Below are positions 26,664 to 35,177 of a DNA stretch of 64,000 nt, one piece after another. The first letter of the stretch is position 1. Each line of letters opens with the position of its first letter. The stretch lies in contig JAUXQH010000027.1 of assembly GCA_030685065.1 (NCBI GenBank), forward strand, positions 1 to 64,000, written 5' to 3'. Origin of the DNA: Pseudomonadota bacterium (lineage in GTDB: Bacteria > Myxococcota_A > UBA796 > SXON01). Both the position numbers and the translations under genes were made by a program. Below the pieces are notes generated by a model. The model was not told the origin of the DNA, made no database searches, and saw only the letters and a list, made by a program, of their open reading frames with translations.

Positions 26664-27812
26664 TCAGAACCGGATCTCGGCGGCTTCGACGATGGAGAAG
26701 TCGTCCGTGAACTGGAAGCCGGCGATGAAGTTGACGGTGCACCACGAGGGGTGGGCCGTCGTCTGGATCATGATCTCCTGCGTCGTGCCCGCGTCCCCGG
26801 ACCAGCCGCTCATGCCGGCGTAGAAGTACGGGTAGCCGCCGCAGGTGGAGCTCCCGGTGTAGTACCCGGTGGCGTGGCCGCCGCCGTGGCTCGCCGCGGC
26901 GGTGACGCGGAGGGTGTAGCTGGCGGTGACGTTGGGGAGCGTGTAGACGCCGTCCGCGTCGGCCGTCACGCCCAGGTCGGACACGTCGACGTAGTAGTTC
27001 CCCACCCGCACGCCCGTGAGCATCGCGTCGATCAGCCCGTCGTGCTCCAGCGTGAGCTCCTCGAGATCGTCGACGCGAGCGACGAGGTCGAGCCCTTCGA
27101 GCGTGTCGAGGCGGGCGCCGTAGCCCTCCGCGGTCGTCAGGCGCGTGTCCCAGCCCTCCACCGTCGACAGACGCTCGTCGTACCCCTCGACCGTCGTGAC
27201 GCGCCCGTCCAGCGCGCCGTCCGCCGCGGCCCGCGTCGTCACCTCGTCGTCCACCCGCGCGCCGACCGCGGCCACGGCCGCATCGAGCGAGGTGGTGGCC
27301 GCCGCGAGGCCCGTCGTGAGCGCGTCGAGCTCGGCGCCCAGGCCGAGGAGCTCGGCGTCGACGGTCGCGCCCCAGTCGTCGAGCCCGTCCAGGCGGAGGT
27401 CGAGGGCGTCGAGCGCGCCGCCCACCGCCGCCACGCTGCTCGCCAGCGCCAGGTCGGTCGTGGCCAGCGCCGTGAGCGTGTTGGCGTAGCTCCGGTCCAC
27501 GAGGTCGAGCAGCGCGAGCGCGTCGTCGTGATCGTCCGCGACGTCCTCGAGGTCCTCGAGGCGTCCGCCCTGGGCGTCGACATCGTCACCGAGCGTGGTG
27601 AGGCCGGCCTCGCAGGTGGCGAGGTCCACCTCGAGGCCCGCAACCTCGAGCTCGAGCGAGGCTACCACCGCTTCGAGCACGTCGAGGCGGTCGGTGGTGA
27701 CCGACTTCTCGCTGGCCTGCGCGTCGCTGCCGGTGCCGGTGCCGAAGTCGTCCGCCGGAGTGGCGCACGCGGAGAAGAGGGCGGAGAGCGGGAGGAGGAA
27801 CGAGAGACGCAT
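26664..27812 (-). CDS. Coiled-coil lipoprotein
   Basis: A 382-residue lipoprotein (MRLSFLLPLSALFSAC, Cys16). Residues about 40-240 form long heptad coiled coil, with repeated units such as RVTTVEGYDERLSTVEGWDT and RLTTAEGYGARLDTLEGLD. The last 130 residues form a Cys-containing beta-type domain (STCGGYPYFYAG, HPSWCTVNFIAG). It resembles trimeric stalk-and-head surface lipoproteins, but the family is unknown. A GGAG ribosome site lies just before the ATG and is partly inside an inverted repeat (27819-27839). Confidence 0.75.
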   Translation of the reverse strand: MRLSFLLPLSALFSACATPADDFGTGTGSDAQASEKSVTTDRLDVLEAVVASLELEVAGLEVDLATCEAGLTTLGDDVDAQGGRLEDLEDVADDHDDALALLDLVDRSYANTLTALATTDLALASSVAAVGGALDALDLRLDGLDDWGATVDAELLGLGAELDALTTGLAAATTSLDAAVAAVGARVDDEVTTRAAADGALDGRVTTVEGYDERLSTVEGWDTRLTTAEGYGARLDTLEGLDLVARVDDLEELTLEHDGLIDAMLTGVRVGNYYVDVSDLGVTADADGVYTLPNVTASYTLRVTAAASHGGGHATGYYTGSSTCGGYPYFYAGMSGWSGDAGTTQEIMIQTTAHPSWCTVNFIAGFQFTDDFSIVEAAEIRF

Positions 27813-27818
27813 GGGAGC

Positions 27819-27839
27819 TCCGGGGGGATCCGCCCCGGA
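27819..27839 (-). promoter_or_regulatory. Inverted repeat covering the ribosome site of the coiled-coil lipoprotein gene
   Basis: TCCGGGG and CCCCGGA form a perfect 7-bp stem with a 7-base loop (GGATCCG). On the minus strand, the 3' arm ends in CCGGA and the ribosome site GGAG overlaps it, six to seven bases before the ATG. The hairpin would hide the ribosome site in the mRNA. Confidence 0.5.
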
Positions 27840-27915
27840 CAGAGCAAGCGCCATACCATCCAACAACCCAGGTTTGTCCGTAACGGCACGCCGCAAGAAC
27901 GGTTTCGGACGGAGC

Positions 27916-27953
27916 GCGAACGGTCCTCCGCGCGGCGAACGGTCCTCCGCGCG
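27916..27953. repeat. Perfect 19-base tandem duplication
   Basis: Two adjacent copies of GCGAACGGTCCTCCGCGCG. They lie in the 303-base gap between the lipoprotein gene and the P450 gene; otherwise the gap holds only a protein-like scrap on minus near 28020-28080 (VYRNAYLGRYIAFP) that cannot be assigned. Confidence 0.7.
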
Positions 27954-28115
27954 GGTGGGAACGGAGTCCGGCTCCGTCGCCGAGGTTCACTCCCGCAGGA
28001 GCTCCACCTCGACCATCCGAATCTCCCCGTGGGAAGGCGATGTACCTGCCCAGATAGGCGTTCCGATACACCGAGACTCCTCCTCGGCGCGGTGGCATGA
28101 CGCCCCCGCGGCCCC

Positions 28116-29477
28116 CTACGCCTCCGCCCCCCGCACGATCATCCGGATCCCGTCGCGCGGCCGCAACGTGAGGGACGGCTCCACGCTGACCTCCTGTGTC
28201 GGATCCAATTCGAGCTGCGCCCGCTGGGTCACCACCGCCACGATCAGCGTGGCCTCCATCATCGAGAAGCTCGCGCCGATACACACGCGCGGGCCGGCGC
28301 TGAACGGGATGTAGGCCATGCGGTGGCGGCCAACAGAGCGCGCCGGGGTGAAGCGGTCGGGGTCGAAGCGGTCGGGGTCCGGCCACTGGGTGGGATCGCG
28401 GTGGGTGACACAGGGAGCGAGCAACACCATGGATTTGGCGGGGATGTGGAAGCCGAGGACCTCGTCGTCCTCGAGCGGCATCCGCCCGATGGCCCACGAC
28501 GGGGGCATCAGGCGCATGGCCTCCTGCACCACGTTCGCAACGTAGGCCAGGGCGGGTAGATCGTCGGCGGTGGGGGCGCGGGTGCCGAGGGCGGCGCGGA
28601 CCTCCTCGCGGAGGCGTGCCGCGGCTTCCGGGTTCTGGGCGAGCAGCCACCAGGTCCAGGAGAGGGCGTTGGCGGTGGTCTCGTGGCCGGCGAACATGAG
28701 GGTCATCGCCTCGCTACGGAGCTCCTCGTCGGTGAGGCCGGCGCCGGTCTCCTCGTCGCGGGCGTCCATGAGCATGGCCATGACGCCCCGTGCCTGGTGC
28801 CGGCCGGCGCGAAGGCGCGCGATCATCTCGCCGACGACGGTGTGAAGGCGGGTCCGCGCGGCGTGGTAGCGACGGTTGGCGGGGGTGGGAAAGGAGAGGG
28901 GGAGGGGCACGACGCTGTTCATGCGGTCGAGCGTGTGCTTGAGCACGAGCGGCAGCAACGCCTCGATCTCGGCCGTGAGCTCCCCCATGTCTACCCCGAA
29001 GAGCGCCTCCCCCACGACGCCGAGCGTGATCCGGGTCATCTGCGCGCTGATGTCGAGGGGGGCGCCGCTCGCGATGGTGGGCGCCCAGCCGTCCACCATC
29101 CGGTTGGCATGCGCGACCATCGGCTCGCTCATCTCCACGAGGCGTTTCTTGTGGAACGCGGGCTGGGCGAGCTTGCGGCGCCGCTTCCACCCGTCGTCCT
29201 CCAAGGTCAAGAGCGACATCCCCAGGAAGTCGGAGAGGAAGTTCATCCTCGGCGCCTTGTGGTAGTTGCTGTAGTTGTCGACGAGCACGTGCTGCACCCC
29301 CTCGACGTGGGTGATCACGTGGGCCACCATCGGCCCGATGTGAAAGCGCACCACGGGGCCGTGGGCCGCCGTCCACGCGGCGAGGGCCGCGGGTGGATTC
29401 GCTCCGAAGACCCTGGCATTACCGAGGAGCGGGAGCCCGCGCGGGCCCGGGGCGAGGAGCTTGGGGGCAGGCGGCAA
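28116..29477 (-). CDS. Cytochrome P450
   Basis: A full-length 453-residue P450 mono-oxygenase. Visible motifs are the I-helix MFAGHETTANALSW (acid-alcohol pair region), the K-helix EAMR (E-x-x-R), the PERF-like DPDRFDPDRF, and the haem loop PFSAGPRVCIGASFSMMEA with the axial Cys. There is no transmembrane anchor, as usual for bacterial P450s. The start is TTG at 29475-29477. Electron partners are not encoded nearby. It is followed upstream on the same strand by steroid-reductase- and 3-beta-HSD-like genes, which suggests an isoprenoid or sterol substrate; that is inferred. Confidence 0.93.
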   Translation of the reverse strand: MPPAPKLLAPGPRGLPLLGNARVFGANPPAALAAWTAAHGPVVRFHIGPMVAHVITHVEGVQHVLVDNYSNYHKAPRMNFLSDFLGMSLLTLEDDGWKRRRKLAQPAFHKKRLVEMSEPMVAHANRMVDGWAPTIASGAPLDISAQMTRITLGVVGEALFGVDMGELTAEIEALLPLVLKHTLDRMNSVVPLPLSFPTPANRRYHAARTRLHTVVGEMIARLRAGRHQARGVMAMLMDARDEETGAGLTDEELRSEAMTLMFAGHETTANALSWTWWLLAQNPEAAARLREEVRAALGTRAPTADDLPALAYVANVVQEAMRLMPPSWAIGRMPLEDDEVLGFHIPAKSMVLLAPCVTHRDPTQWPDPDRFDPDRFTPARSVGRHRMAYIPFSAGPRVCIGASFSMMEATLIVAVVTQRAQLELDPTQEVSVEPSLTLRPRDGIRMIVRGAEA

Positions 29478-29493
29478 GCGACACCGGGGGGGT

Positions 29494-29516
29494 CCGAGGT
29501 TCTTACCACACCTCGG
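29494..29516. promoter_or_regulatory. Palindrome before the P450 gene
   Basis: CCGAGGT and ACCTCGG form a perfect 7-bp inverted repeat with nine bases between them, 17 bases upstream of the P450 TTG. The spacer on the minus strand contains GTGGTAAGAA. It could be an operator for a dimeric repressor, or a weak terminator for the upstream gene; no T-run follows. Confidence 0.4.
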
Positions 29517-29555
29517 CGCGGCTACCGGCCCGGTTCGTCCGGCACGGAGCGCGCC

Positions 29556-30320
29556 TCACCACACGAAGGGCACCAGCGCACGGCGCAGTGGTGGGTAGTC
29601 CGGAAACGTGGCGCGATACCAGGCGTGGTTCGAGCGCGCGCGGGGGACAAGGTTTGCGGCGGTCCACACGGCGAAGGCCAGCGCCGGCAACGACCAGGTG
29701 GCCAGGGCGAACCCAGACCACTCGAGGATCTCCCCGAGATAATTGGGGCTCGAGACGTAGCGGTACAGGCCACCCTGGGGGATGTGATACCCCGTGTCCC
29801 CCGGCTTGCGAAGCATCGCGAGCACGCGATCCGCATGCAGGTTCAGCGCGAATCCGCCGAGGAACAGGGCCACGCCCGCGACGAAGCGTGGATCGAGCAG
29901 CCAGGCGTCCCCCAGCGGGGCGGAGAAATAGAACAAGCCGCGCCCGTTCAGCCAGGCGTTCACGAAGTTGAAGAGGAGGCTCATGCCGGCGATGAGCAGG
30001 GGCATGCCGCGCTCCCCGGGGCGTCGCCGAAATGGAAACACGAAGGCCCGGTGGATGTAGTGGCACATCCAGAGCGCGCAGAACACCGTCGCAGGCCACG
30101 CGCCGCGATGGGGGCTCACCCACCAGCACGCGAAGAACACGAGCGGGGAAGGCGCCTCCATCAGGACCCACCCGAGCGTGGCGTTGATCGTGGGGCCCCA
30201 AGCGCCCGCGCGGCCGTGGCGTCCGTACGGCACGGTGACGAAGAACAGCACCGGAAATGTCAGGAACGCGCTGGCCAGAAATACGTACAGCAGCAGATCG
30301 TAGAGCGAGCGTTCGGTCAC
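29556..30320 (-). CDS. Steroid 5-alpha-reductase-like membrane enzyme
   Basis: A 254-residue polytopic membrane protein (about six helices) of the 3-oxo-5-alpha-steroid 4-dehydrogenase family. The family NADPH/active-site signature is visible as GLYRYVSSPNYLGEILEWSG near residue 185, with LNLHADRVL before it and a C-terminal HAWYRATFPDYPPLRRALVP typical of the group. It would reduce the double bond of an enone in a sterol or polyprenoid. GTG at 30318-30320 overlaps the epimerase/HSD stop in GTGA, so the two are coupled. Confidence 0.85.
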   Translation of the reverse strand: MTERSLYDLLLYVFLASAFLTFPVLFFVTVPYGRHGRAGAWGPTINATLGWVLMEAPSPLVFFACWWVSPHRGAWPATVFCALWMCHYIHRAFVFPFRRRPGERGMPLLIAGMSLLFNFVNAWLNGRGLFYFSAPLGDAWLLDPRFVAGVALFLGGFALNLHADRVLAMLRKPGDTGYHIPQGGLYRYVSSPNYLGEILEWSGFALATWSLPALAFAVWTAANLVPRARSNHAWYRATFPDYPPLRRALVPFVW

Positions 30321-31291
30321 GTGCGCTCCTCGAACCAACGCAGGGTGTCGGCGATGGTCTCCAGGGTGGGCCGCGCCGAATATCCGAGCTCCCGCTCGGC
30401 CTTCTCCCGCGTGACGTACCGGTGGTTGCGCATCGCGTGCAGCCCGATCGACGAGAGCAGGGGATCCTGGCCGAGCATCTGGCTCGCGAGCTCCGCGAGG
30501 GGGGCCACGGCGCGCGCGGCCCACATGGGGCACACGAAGCGGGGCGCGGGGACGCTGGCCACGTGCGCCACCAGGGCGCCCACCTGGGCGATGGACTGCC
30601 AGTGCCCCGCCAGGAGGTAGTGCTCGCCGGTACGCCCACGACGCTCCGCGGCGAGCGCGCCCGCCACGACATCCCGCACGTCTACCCAATCGAAGCCGCC
30701 CTCCACTATCACCGGGAGCCGACCCGATCGGATGTTGAGGAGGAGGCGCCCCATGCGCGACGGCTGGAAGTCGAAGGGGCCGAGCACGCCGGTCGGATTG
30801 ACGATCACCGCATCGAGTCCCCGCGCCACCCCCGCGAGGATCTCCCGCTGGCCGGCCGCCTTGGAGCGGTCGTAGGGCGGCGCGTCGGGGTGGTCGGTCA
30901 ACGCGCGCAGCTCGTCGACCGGACCGTCCACCGGGAGGTGGGAGACCGCGTGAATGGAGCTGAAGTGCACGAGGCGTCGCACGCCCGCGTCGAGGCAGGC
31001 GGCCACGACGTTGCGGGGCCCCTCGACGTTGACACGGAACACCTCCTCCGCGTCGCCCGAGACGATGGAGATCCGCGCCGCGAGGTGGTACACGACCTCG
31101 GCGCCGTCGAACGCCGCGCGGAGCGAGCGGGGGTCGAGCACATCCCCCGCCGCCTGCTCGATCGGCAGCCCCTTCAGGGCGCCCGCGTCCTCTCGATGGA
31201 CCAAGGCCCGCACCCGCCGCCCGCCCGCGAGCAGCGCGCGCACGAGGTTGCCGCCGAGGTGCCCAGAGGCGCCCGTGACCGCGACGGTCAA
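30317..31291 (-). CDS. NAD-dependent epimerase/3-beta-hydroxysteroid dehydrogenase-like SDR
   Basis: A 324-residue extended SDR. The Rossmann glycine motif is TGASGHLG (residues 6-13), and catalytic residues appear as HFSSIHAVS (Ser) and PPYDRSKAAGQ (Tyr-x-x-x-Lys). GVLGPFDFQPSRMG is typical of 3-beta-HSD/epimerase proteins. It probably oxidises a 3-hydroxyl or isomerises a sterol-like substrate, in line with its coupled 5-alpha-reductase neighbour. The start is TTG at 31289-31291, which itself overlaps the stop of a 19-codon frame (31288-31347). Confidence 0.82.
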   Translation of the reverse strand: MTVAVTGASGHLGGNLVRALLAGGRRVRALVHREDAGALKGLPIEQAAGDVLDPRSLRAAFDGAEVVYHLAARISIVSGDAEEVFRVNVEGPRNVVAACLDAGVRRLVHFSSIHAVSHLPVDGPVDELRALTDHPDAPPYDRSKAAGQREILAGVARGLDAVIVNPTGVLGPFDFQPSRMGRLLLNIRSGRLPVIVEGGFDWVDVRDVVAGALAAERRGRTGEHYLLAGHWQSIAQVGALVAHVASVPAPRFVCPMWAARAVAPLAELASQMLGQDPLLSSIGLHAMRNHRYVTREKAERELGYSARPTLETIADTLRWFEERT

Positions 31292-31347
31292 CGCGCACGT
31301 CCCGCGGCGGCGAACACCTGAATGTCGTGGTCGGCCCTGATCAGCAC
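31288..31347 (-). CDS. Possible 19-residue leader ORF
   Basis: VLIRADHDIQVFAAAGRAR, starting GTG at 31345-31347 and ending in a TTGA overlap with the start of the SDR gene. AGGGG lies three bases before the GTG and a TACCCT hexamer at 31370-31375. The overlap is the same coupling style as elsewhere, but the ORF is too short to be sure. Confidence 0.25.
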   Translation of the reverse strand: MLIRADHDIQVFAAAGRAR

Positions 31348-31411
31348 GTGCCCCTGCGAGTGGGGGCGGAGGGTACCACGGCCGAGAATTGCCCGACCGC
31401 GGTGCGCTCGG

Positions 31412-31678
31412 CTACGACGCCGCTGGCGTCCGGGTCGTGAGGCTGTCGACCGCGTGCACCGGCGCGGCATCTCCCTTCATCAGGTGGGCGATGGCGCTGT
31501 AGACCAGGCGCTGGCTGGCGAGCATGCCGAGACCGGCGAACGCCGGAGAGACGACGGCGATGGTGAAGTGGCCACCTCCGCCCGTTACTTCGGCCTTGGA
31601 GTCGGGGATCGCTCCCTCGATGACCTCACGCAGCGCGTCGGTGACGGAACCCTTGAAGTCGGTGGGATGATGGGACAT
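31412..31678 (-). CDS. BolA/IbaG-family protein
   Basis: An 88-residue cytoplasmic protein of the BolA family, which partners with monothiol glutaredoxins in Fe-S and iron regulation. It shows the family fold markers: GGGGHFTIAVVSPAFAGLGM, SQRLVYSAI and the C-terminal VHAVDSLTTRTP (invariant His). ATG at 31676-31678 is the natural start; an upstream in-frame ATG would add 15 atypical residues. A TTAGGG hexamer lies about 30 bases upstream. Confidence 0.85.
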   Translation of the reverse strand: MSHHPTDFKGSVTDALREVIEGAIPDSKAEVTGGGGHFTIAVVSPAFAGLGMLASQRLVYSAIAHLMKGDAAPVHAVDSLTTRTPAAS

Positions 31679-31756
31679 GGAGACAATCCTGGCGTCCCCG
31701 CGCCCTAACCGCTCGGACGGCACCCAGTGAAGGCTGGCGGGGGCCCCGGCGGTCGA

Positions 31757-32914
31757 TCACCCCGCGTCGATCCGCGTCGCCACCACGCTTCCGTCCCTCC
31801 CGGTCAGCGCCAACCGCCCCGCCCGCAGCTCCAACGCGTCGGCGCCGAACAGCTCCCGCCGCCACCCCGAGAGGCACGGGATGTCGGGGACATCGACGGT
31901 GGCGAGCTGATCGAGGTCCTCGCGGCTGGCCACCATGCGTGTCGCCACGCCGTGCGCTTCGCAGCGGAGCCGGAGGAGGGCTTGGAGCAGCGCCACGAGC
32001 GATTCGTGGCCCTCGAGGGGGGGGCGACGATCCGGCATGACCGGCCAGGTGTCCTCCGGGAGCTCCAAGGCGCGACGCACCACCGCGAGGAGGGCCTTGC
32101 CGTCCGCGCCGCGCGCGACGGGCGGCTTGAGCGTGCGGACCCGCGCGAGCTGCTCGATGTCCTCGGGGAGATGCTGCGCGATCTCGACGAGGGCGTCGTC
32201 ATGGACGACCCAGGGGCGGGGCAGATCGCGCTCCATGGCGGCCTCTTCGCGCCAGGCCGCCAGCTCGCGAAGCACGCACAGCGTCTTGCGCGTGGGGCCG
32301 CGCATGCGGAGCCGGCGATACGCCTCGCGCGGCTCGACCTTGTAGCGCCGCTCGTCGAGGAGGGCGGCCATGTCCTCGTGCACCCAACCGGCGCGGCCGC
32401 GCGCCGCGAGTTCCTGGACGAGCATCTCGTAGATGCGGCACAGGTGCGTCACGTCCCCGAGGGCGTAGGTGATCTGGCGCTCGGTGAGGGGGCGCACGGA
32501 CCAGTCGGTGGCTTGGGAGGCCTTGTCCAGATCGATCCCGAGCAGGTTGTGGACGAGCGTGGCGTACCCGGGCTGATCGCCCTTGTCACAGGCCGCGGCG
32601 GCGATCTGGGTGTCGAACACGGGGGAGGGAACCTGGCCGATCTTCTGGAAGAAGATCTCCAGGTCCTGGCTGGCCGCGTGGAACACCTTGACGATCGAGG
32701 GGTCGAGCAGGAGCTCACGGAGCGGCGCGAGATCGAGGCCGCGGCTGAGCGGATCGATGACCGCCGCGTGCGCGCCATGGGCCACCTGAACGAGGCACAG
32801 CTGCGCGTAGTACGTCCGCTCGCGCAAGAACTCCGTGTCTACCGCGATGTACGGCGCGCCGCGCAGGGCGGCGCAGAAGGTGGAGAGGGTCGCGGAGTCG
32901 GTGATGATCATCAA
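31757..32914 (-). CDS. rnd: Ribonuclease D family 3'-5' exonuclease
   Basis: A 385-residue DEDDy exonuclease acting in tRNA 3' maturation and RNA turnover. Exo I is VDTEFLRERTYY (Asp26, Glu28), Exo II is KVFHAASQDLEIFF, and Exo III is ITYALGDVTHLCRIY (Tyr and Asp). An HRDC-like helical region follows (about residues 215-290). Length is normal for the family. The start is the first of two adjacent ATG codons, at 32912-32914, divergent from the YaeQ gene with a 55-base gap. Confidence 0.92.
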   Translation of the reverse strand: MMIITDSATLSTFCAALRGAPYIAVDTEFLRERTYYAQLCLVQVAHGAHAAVIDPLSRGLDLAPLRELLLDPSIVKVFHAASQDLEIFFQKIGQVPSPVFDTQIAAAACDKGDQPGYATLVHNLLGIDLDKASQATDWSVRPLTERQITYALGDVTHLCRIYEMLVQELAARGRAGWVHEDMAALLDERRYKVEPREAYRRLRMRGPTRKTLCVLRELAAWREEAAMERDLPRPWVVHDDALVEIAQHLPEDIEQLARVRTLKPPVARGADGKALLAVVRRALELPEDTWPVMPDRRPPLEGHESLVALLQALLRLRCEAHGVATRMVASREDLDQLATVDVPDIPCLSGWRRELFGADALELRAGRLALTGRDGSVVATRIDAG

Positions 32915-32956
32915 GCCTCGGTCGTTCGGGGGCGCCTTCTAACGTTCTCGTCGCGA

Positions 32957-32962
32957 TAAGCC
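32957..32962 (+). promoter_or_regulatory. -10-like TAAGCC before the YaeQ gene
   Basis: GATAAGCC is followed by seven bases and the ATG at 32970; there is no ribosome site. It fits the leaderless pattern although the last hexamer base is C. Confidence 0.45.
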
Positions 32963-32969
32963 CCCGCCG

Positions 32970-33512
32970 ATGGCCCTCTCCTCGACCGTTCATGTCTTCG
33001 ATCTCTCCCTTTCGGACGTAGACCGGGGGGTCTACACCACCCTCACGCTCAAGGTCGCGTGCCACCCGTCGGAGTCCGCCGAGTACATGTTCACCCGGGT
33101 GCTGGCGTACGCGCTCGAGTACGAGGAGGGCATCGCCTTCTCCCAGGGCCTGTCCGCGGCGGACGAGCCGGCGGTGTGGGTACGAGACCTCACGGGGCAG
33201 CTCCGCGTGTGGATCGAGGTGGGCACGCCCGACGCCCCGCGCCTCCACCGGGCGAGCAAGGCCTGCAATCGGGTGGTCGTGTACTGCCACAAGGACGTGG
33301 GGCCGTACTTCCGCACGCTCGGCGGGCAGAAGGTCTACGCGCCCGAGCGGATCACGATCGTAGAGCTGGAGCGTGCTTTCGTGGAGGCGTGCGCGAACAA
33401 GGTGGAGCGTCGGACCACGCTCGCGTTGTCGGTCACGGAGGGGCAGATGTACCTCGACATCGGCGGCGAGTCCTTCACCTCGCCGCTCGTGCGCCACGCG
33501 CTTCCGCGGTGA
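32970..33512 (+). CDS. YaeQ family protein
   Basis: A 180-residue protein of the YaeQ family, whose fold resembles the PD-(D/E)xK nucleases; its exact role is not settled. It matches over its whole length: VHVFDLSLSDVDRGVYTTLT at the start, MFTRVLAYALEYEEGIAFS, and later LYLDI-like YLDIGGESF near the end. The ATG directly follows a GATAAGCC box. It converges with the glycosyltransferase-like gene, 33 bases apart. Confidence 0.92.
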   Translation: MALSSTVHVFDLSLSDVDRGVYTTLTLKVACHPSESAEYMFTRVLAYALEYEEGIAFSQGLSAADEPAVWVRDLTGQLRVWIEVGTPDAPRLHRASKACNRVVVYCHKDVGPYFRTLGGQKVYAPERITIVELERAFVEACANKVERRTTLALSVTEGQMYLDIGGESFTSPLVRHALPR

Positions 33513-33545
33513 CCGCCGGCGGCGGCTGGTGACCGCCCGCGAGCA

Positions 33546-35042
33546 TCAGGACGCGTACGCGTTCCTCTCCACCGCGTAGCCGCCCAGGGCCCGGACCCGG
33601 CACGCGTTCGACTCGTCGGACCGACCGAGCGCGGCGTAGGTCTCCGCGGCGAGGAGCCAGGCGCCGCGCCAACCGGGCAGCGTCGTGAGGAGCGCCCCGA
33701 GGGGGACCAGCGCGTCGCCCGGGCGCCCGAGCTCGAGCGCGCGGCGCACCTGCCAGGCGCGGCTCGAGATGGCGCCGTGCACCTGGGGGAGGCCCGGCCG
33801 GGTTCGTAGCGGCGACGACCAGCCGAGCGCCGCGGCGACGGCCAGCACGGCCTCGGGCCCGCGCAGGTCGGGCAGCCAGCCCAGGTCGTCCAAGGGCGGG
33901 GGCGCCCAGCCGGGCGCGGACGTGAGCGCGAGGCGCACGGGACCGTGGTGCGTGCCCCATTCGAAGAGGCGCGCCTGGGACGCGTACGTGCCGGGCCAGT
34001 AGTGGACCACCTCGTCGAGAGGGTCGCGGGGCACCTCCAGCGAGACGAACAGCGGCTGGTCGCTCGCGCGGAGATGGAGGGTGGCCTCGAGCGCCCCGTC
34101 GTCCCCGTCGTCGACGACCAGGAGCGCGCCCGGCTGGGGACGGCGGACGCGGGCTCCGAAGGGGGAGGAGCTCGAGGCGGTCCACTCCGGGGTTCGCGCG
34201 AGCCGATGGTCGGACCCGTGCAGGACCAGCACCGGCAGCGGCACGGCAGCGACGGGCCCGAGCGCGGCGAGCGCGCGCGGGAGGTCCCGATCCACCCTGC
34301 GCGCGCCGAAGTCATCGGGCGGCTGGCCTACGGGGAAGGCCGCGCGCCACACCGACGTTCGCGCGAGCGTCGCGCCGGGGCAGGCTGGTGTGCGCCGCTG
34401 CGCGGAGAGGCCCACCATCGCGGCGGGCAGGCGGCATGCCGCGTGGACGGTCGTCGCCGTCCCGGCCACCGGATCGCAGACGACGGTGTCGCCCCACACC
34501 GCCGCGAGCGTAGGGTCGGCGAACAGCGCGGTCGCGAGGACCCGCACGGCGCCGGGCAGAAGTTGGTCGCCTTCCTCGAGCACGAGGATCGCCGAGCCCC
34601 GGGCCTCCGCGATCCCGTCCGCGAGCGCCGCGCTCCGCGCCTCGTCCGCGCGGCCGGCCACGACCCGGACCTCGCACGGCCACGACTGGGACTGCGCCGA
34701 GGCGAGCGTTCGGGGGAGCACGTCGGCGCGGTCCCCGGTGCAGAGGAGGATCGTGACGAGCGGGCCGGGCGTGCCGCGAGGGACGGGCGGCGGGGTGGCC
34801 GGGAGGAGGGCGCCGCTCCATCCGGGGGCCCACGAGAGATCGACGCGGAGCGTCGCACCCGCGATGCCGACCCCCAGCCCGGGGAGCCCGAGGTGGGCGA
34901 GCGCGTCCGCGCACGGGGAGGGGTTGCCCGAGGAGGCCCAGACGGGCGTGCGGCCGCCGATCCGCAGGCACGCCGCGGTCCAACCGTCGTCGTCGAAGTC
35001 GAGGGCGACCACCGGGGGGGCGTCGAGGAGGATCTCGGCCAT
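33546..35042 (-). CDS. Glycosyltransferase-2-like protein with C-terminal TPR-like region
   Basis: A 498-residue protein. The central part starts PLVTILLCTGDRADVLPRTL and continues with SQSWPCEVRVV and an acidic EEGDQLLPGA, as in GT-A family 2 glycosyltransferases, though the classic D-x-D is replaced by E-E-G-D. The N-terminal 100 residues and C-terminal helical repeats (ALELGRPGDALVPLGALLTT, AAETYAALGRSDESN) are of unknown role; the latter look like TPR. ATG 35040-35042 is chosen; another at 35093 is possible. It follows the KaiC-kinase operon on the same strand. Confidence 0.6.
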   Translation of the reverse strand: MAEILLDAPPVVALDFDDDGWTAACLRIGGRTPVWASSGNPSPCADALAHLGLPGLGVGIAGATLRVDLSWAPGWSGALLPATPPPVPRGTPGPLVTILLCTGDRADVLPRTLASAQSQSWPCEVRVVAGRADEARSAALADGIAEARGSAILVLEEGDQLLPGAVRVLATALFADPTLAAVWGDTVVCDPVAGTATTVHAACRLPAAMVGLSAQRRTPACPGATLARTSVWRAAFPVGQPPDDFGARRVDRDLPRALAALGPVAAVPLPVLVLHGSDHRLARTPEWTASSSSPFGARVRRPQPGALLVVDDGDDGALEATLHLRASDQPLFVSLEVPRDPLDEVVHYWPGTYASQARLFEWGTHHGPVRLALTSAPGWAPPPLDDLGWLPDLRGPEAVLAVAAALGWSSPLRTRPGLPQVHGAISSRAWQVRRALELGRPGDALVPLGALLTTLPGWRGAWLLAAETYAALGRSDESNACRVRALGGYAVERNAYAS

Positions 35043-35177
35043 GCGTAGGCGGGCGCGGGCCGACCGGGGGCGGAAACCAAGCGAGATGGTCATGCGCTGC
35101 GAGTCGGTGGAGACTACGCGGACTTGAGAGGAATGACGGGAGAGAACGGGGGGCTCCCGCACAACGAGGCCCCTCGC

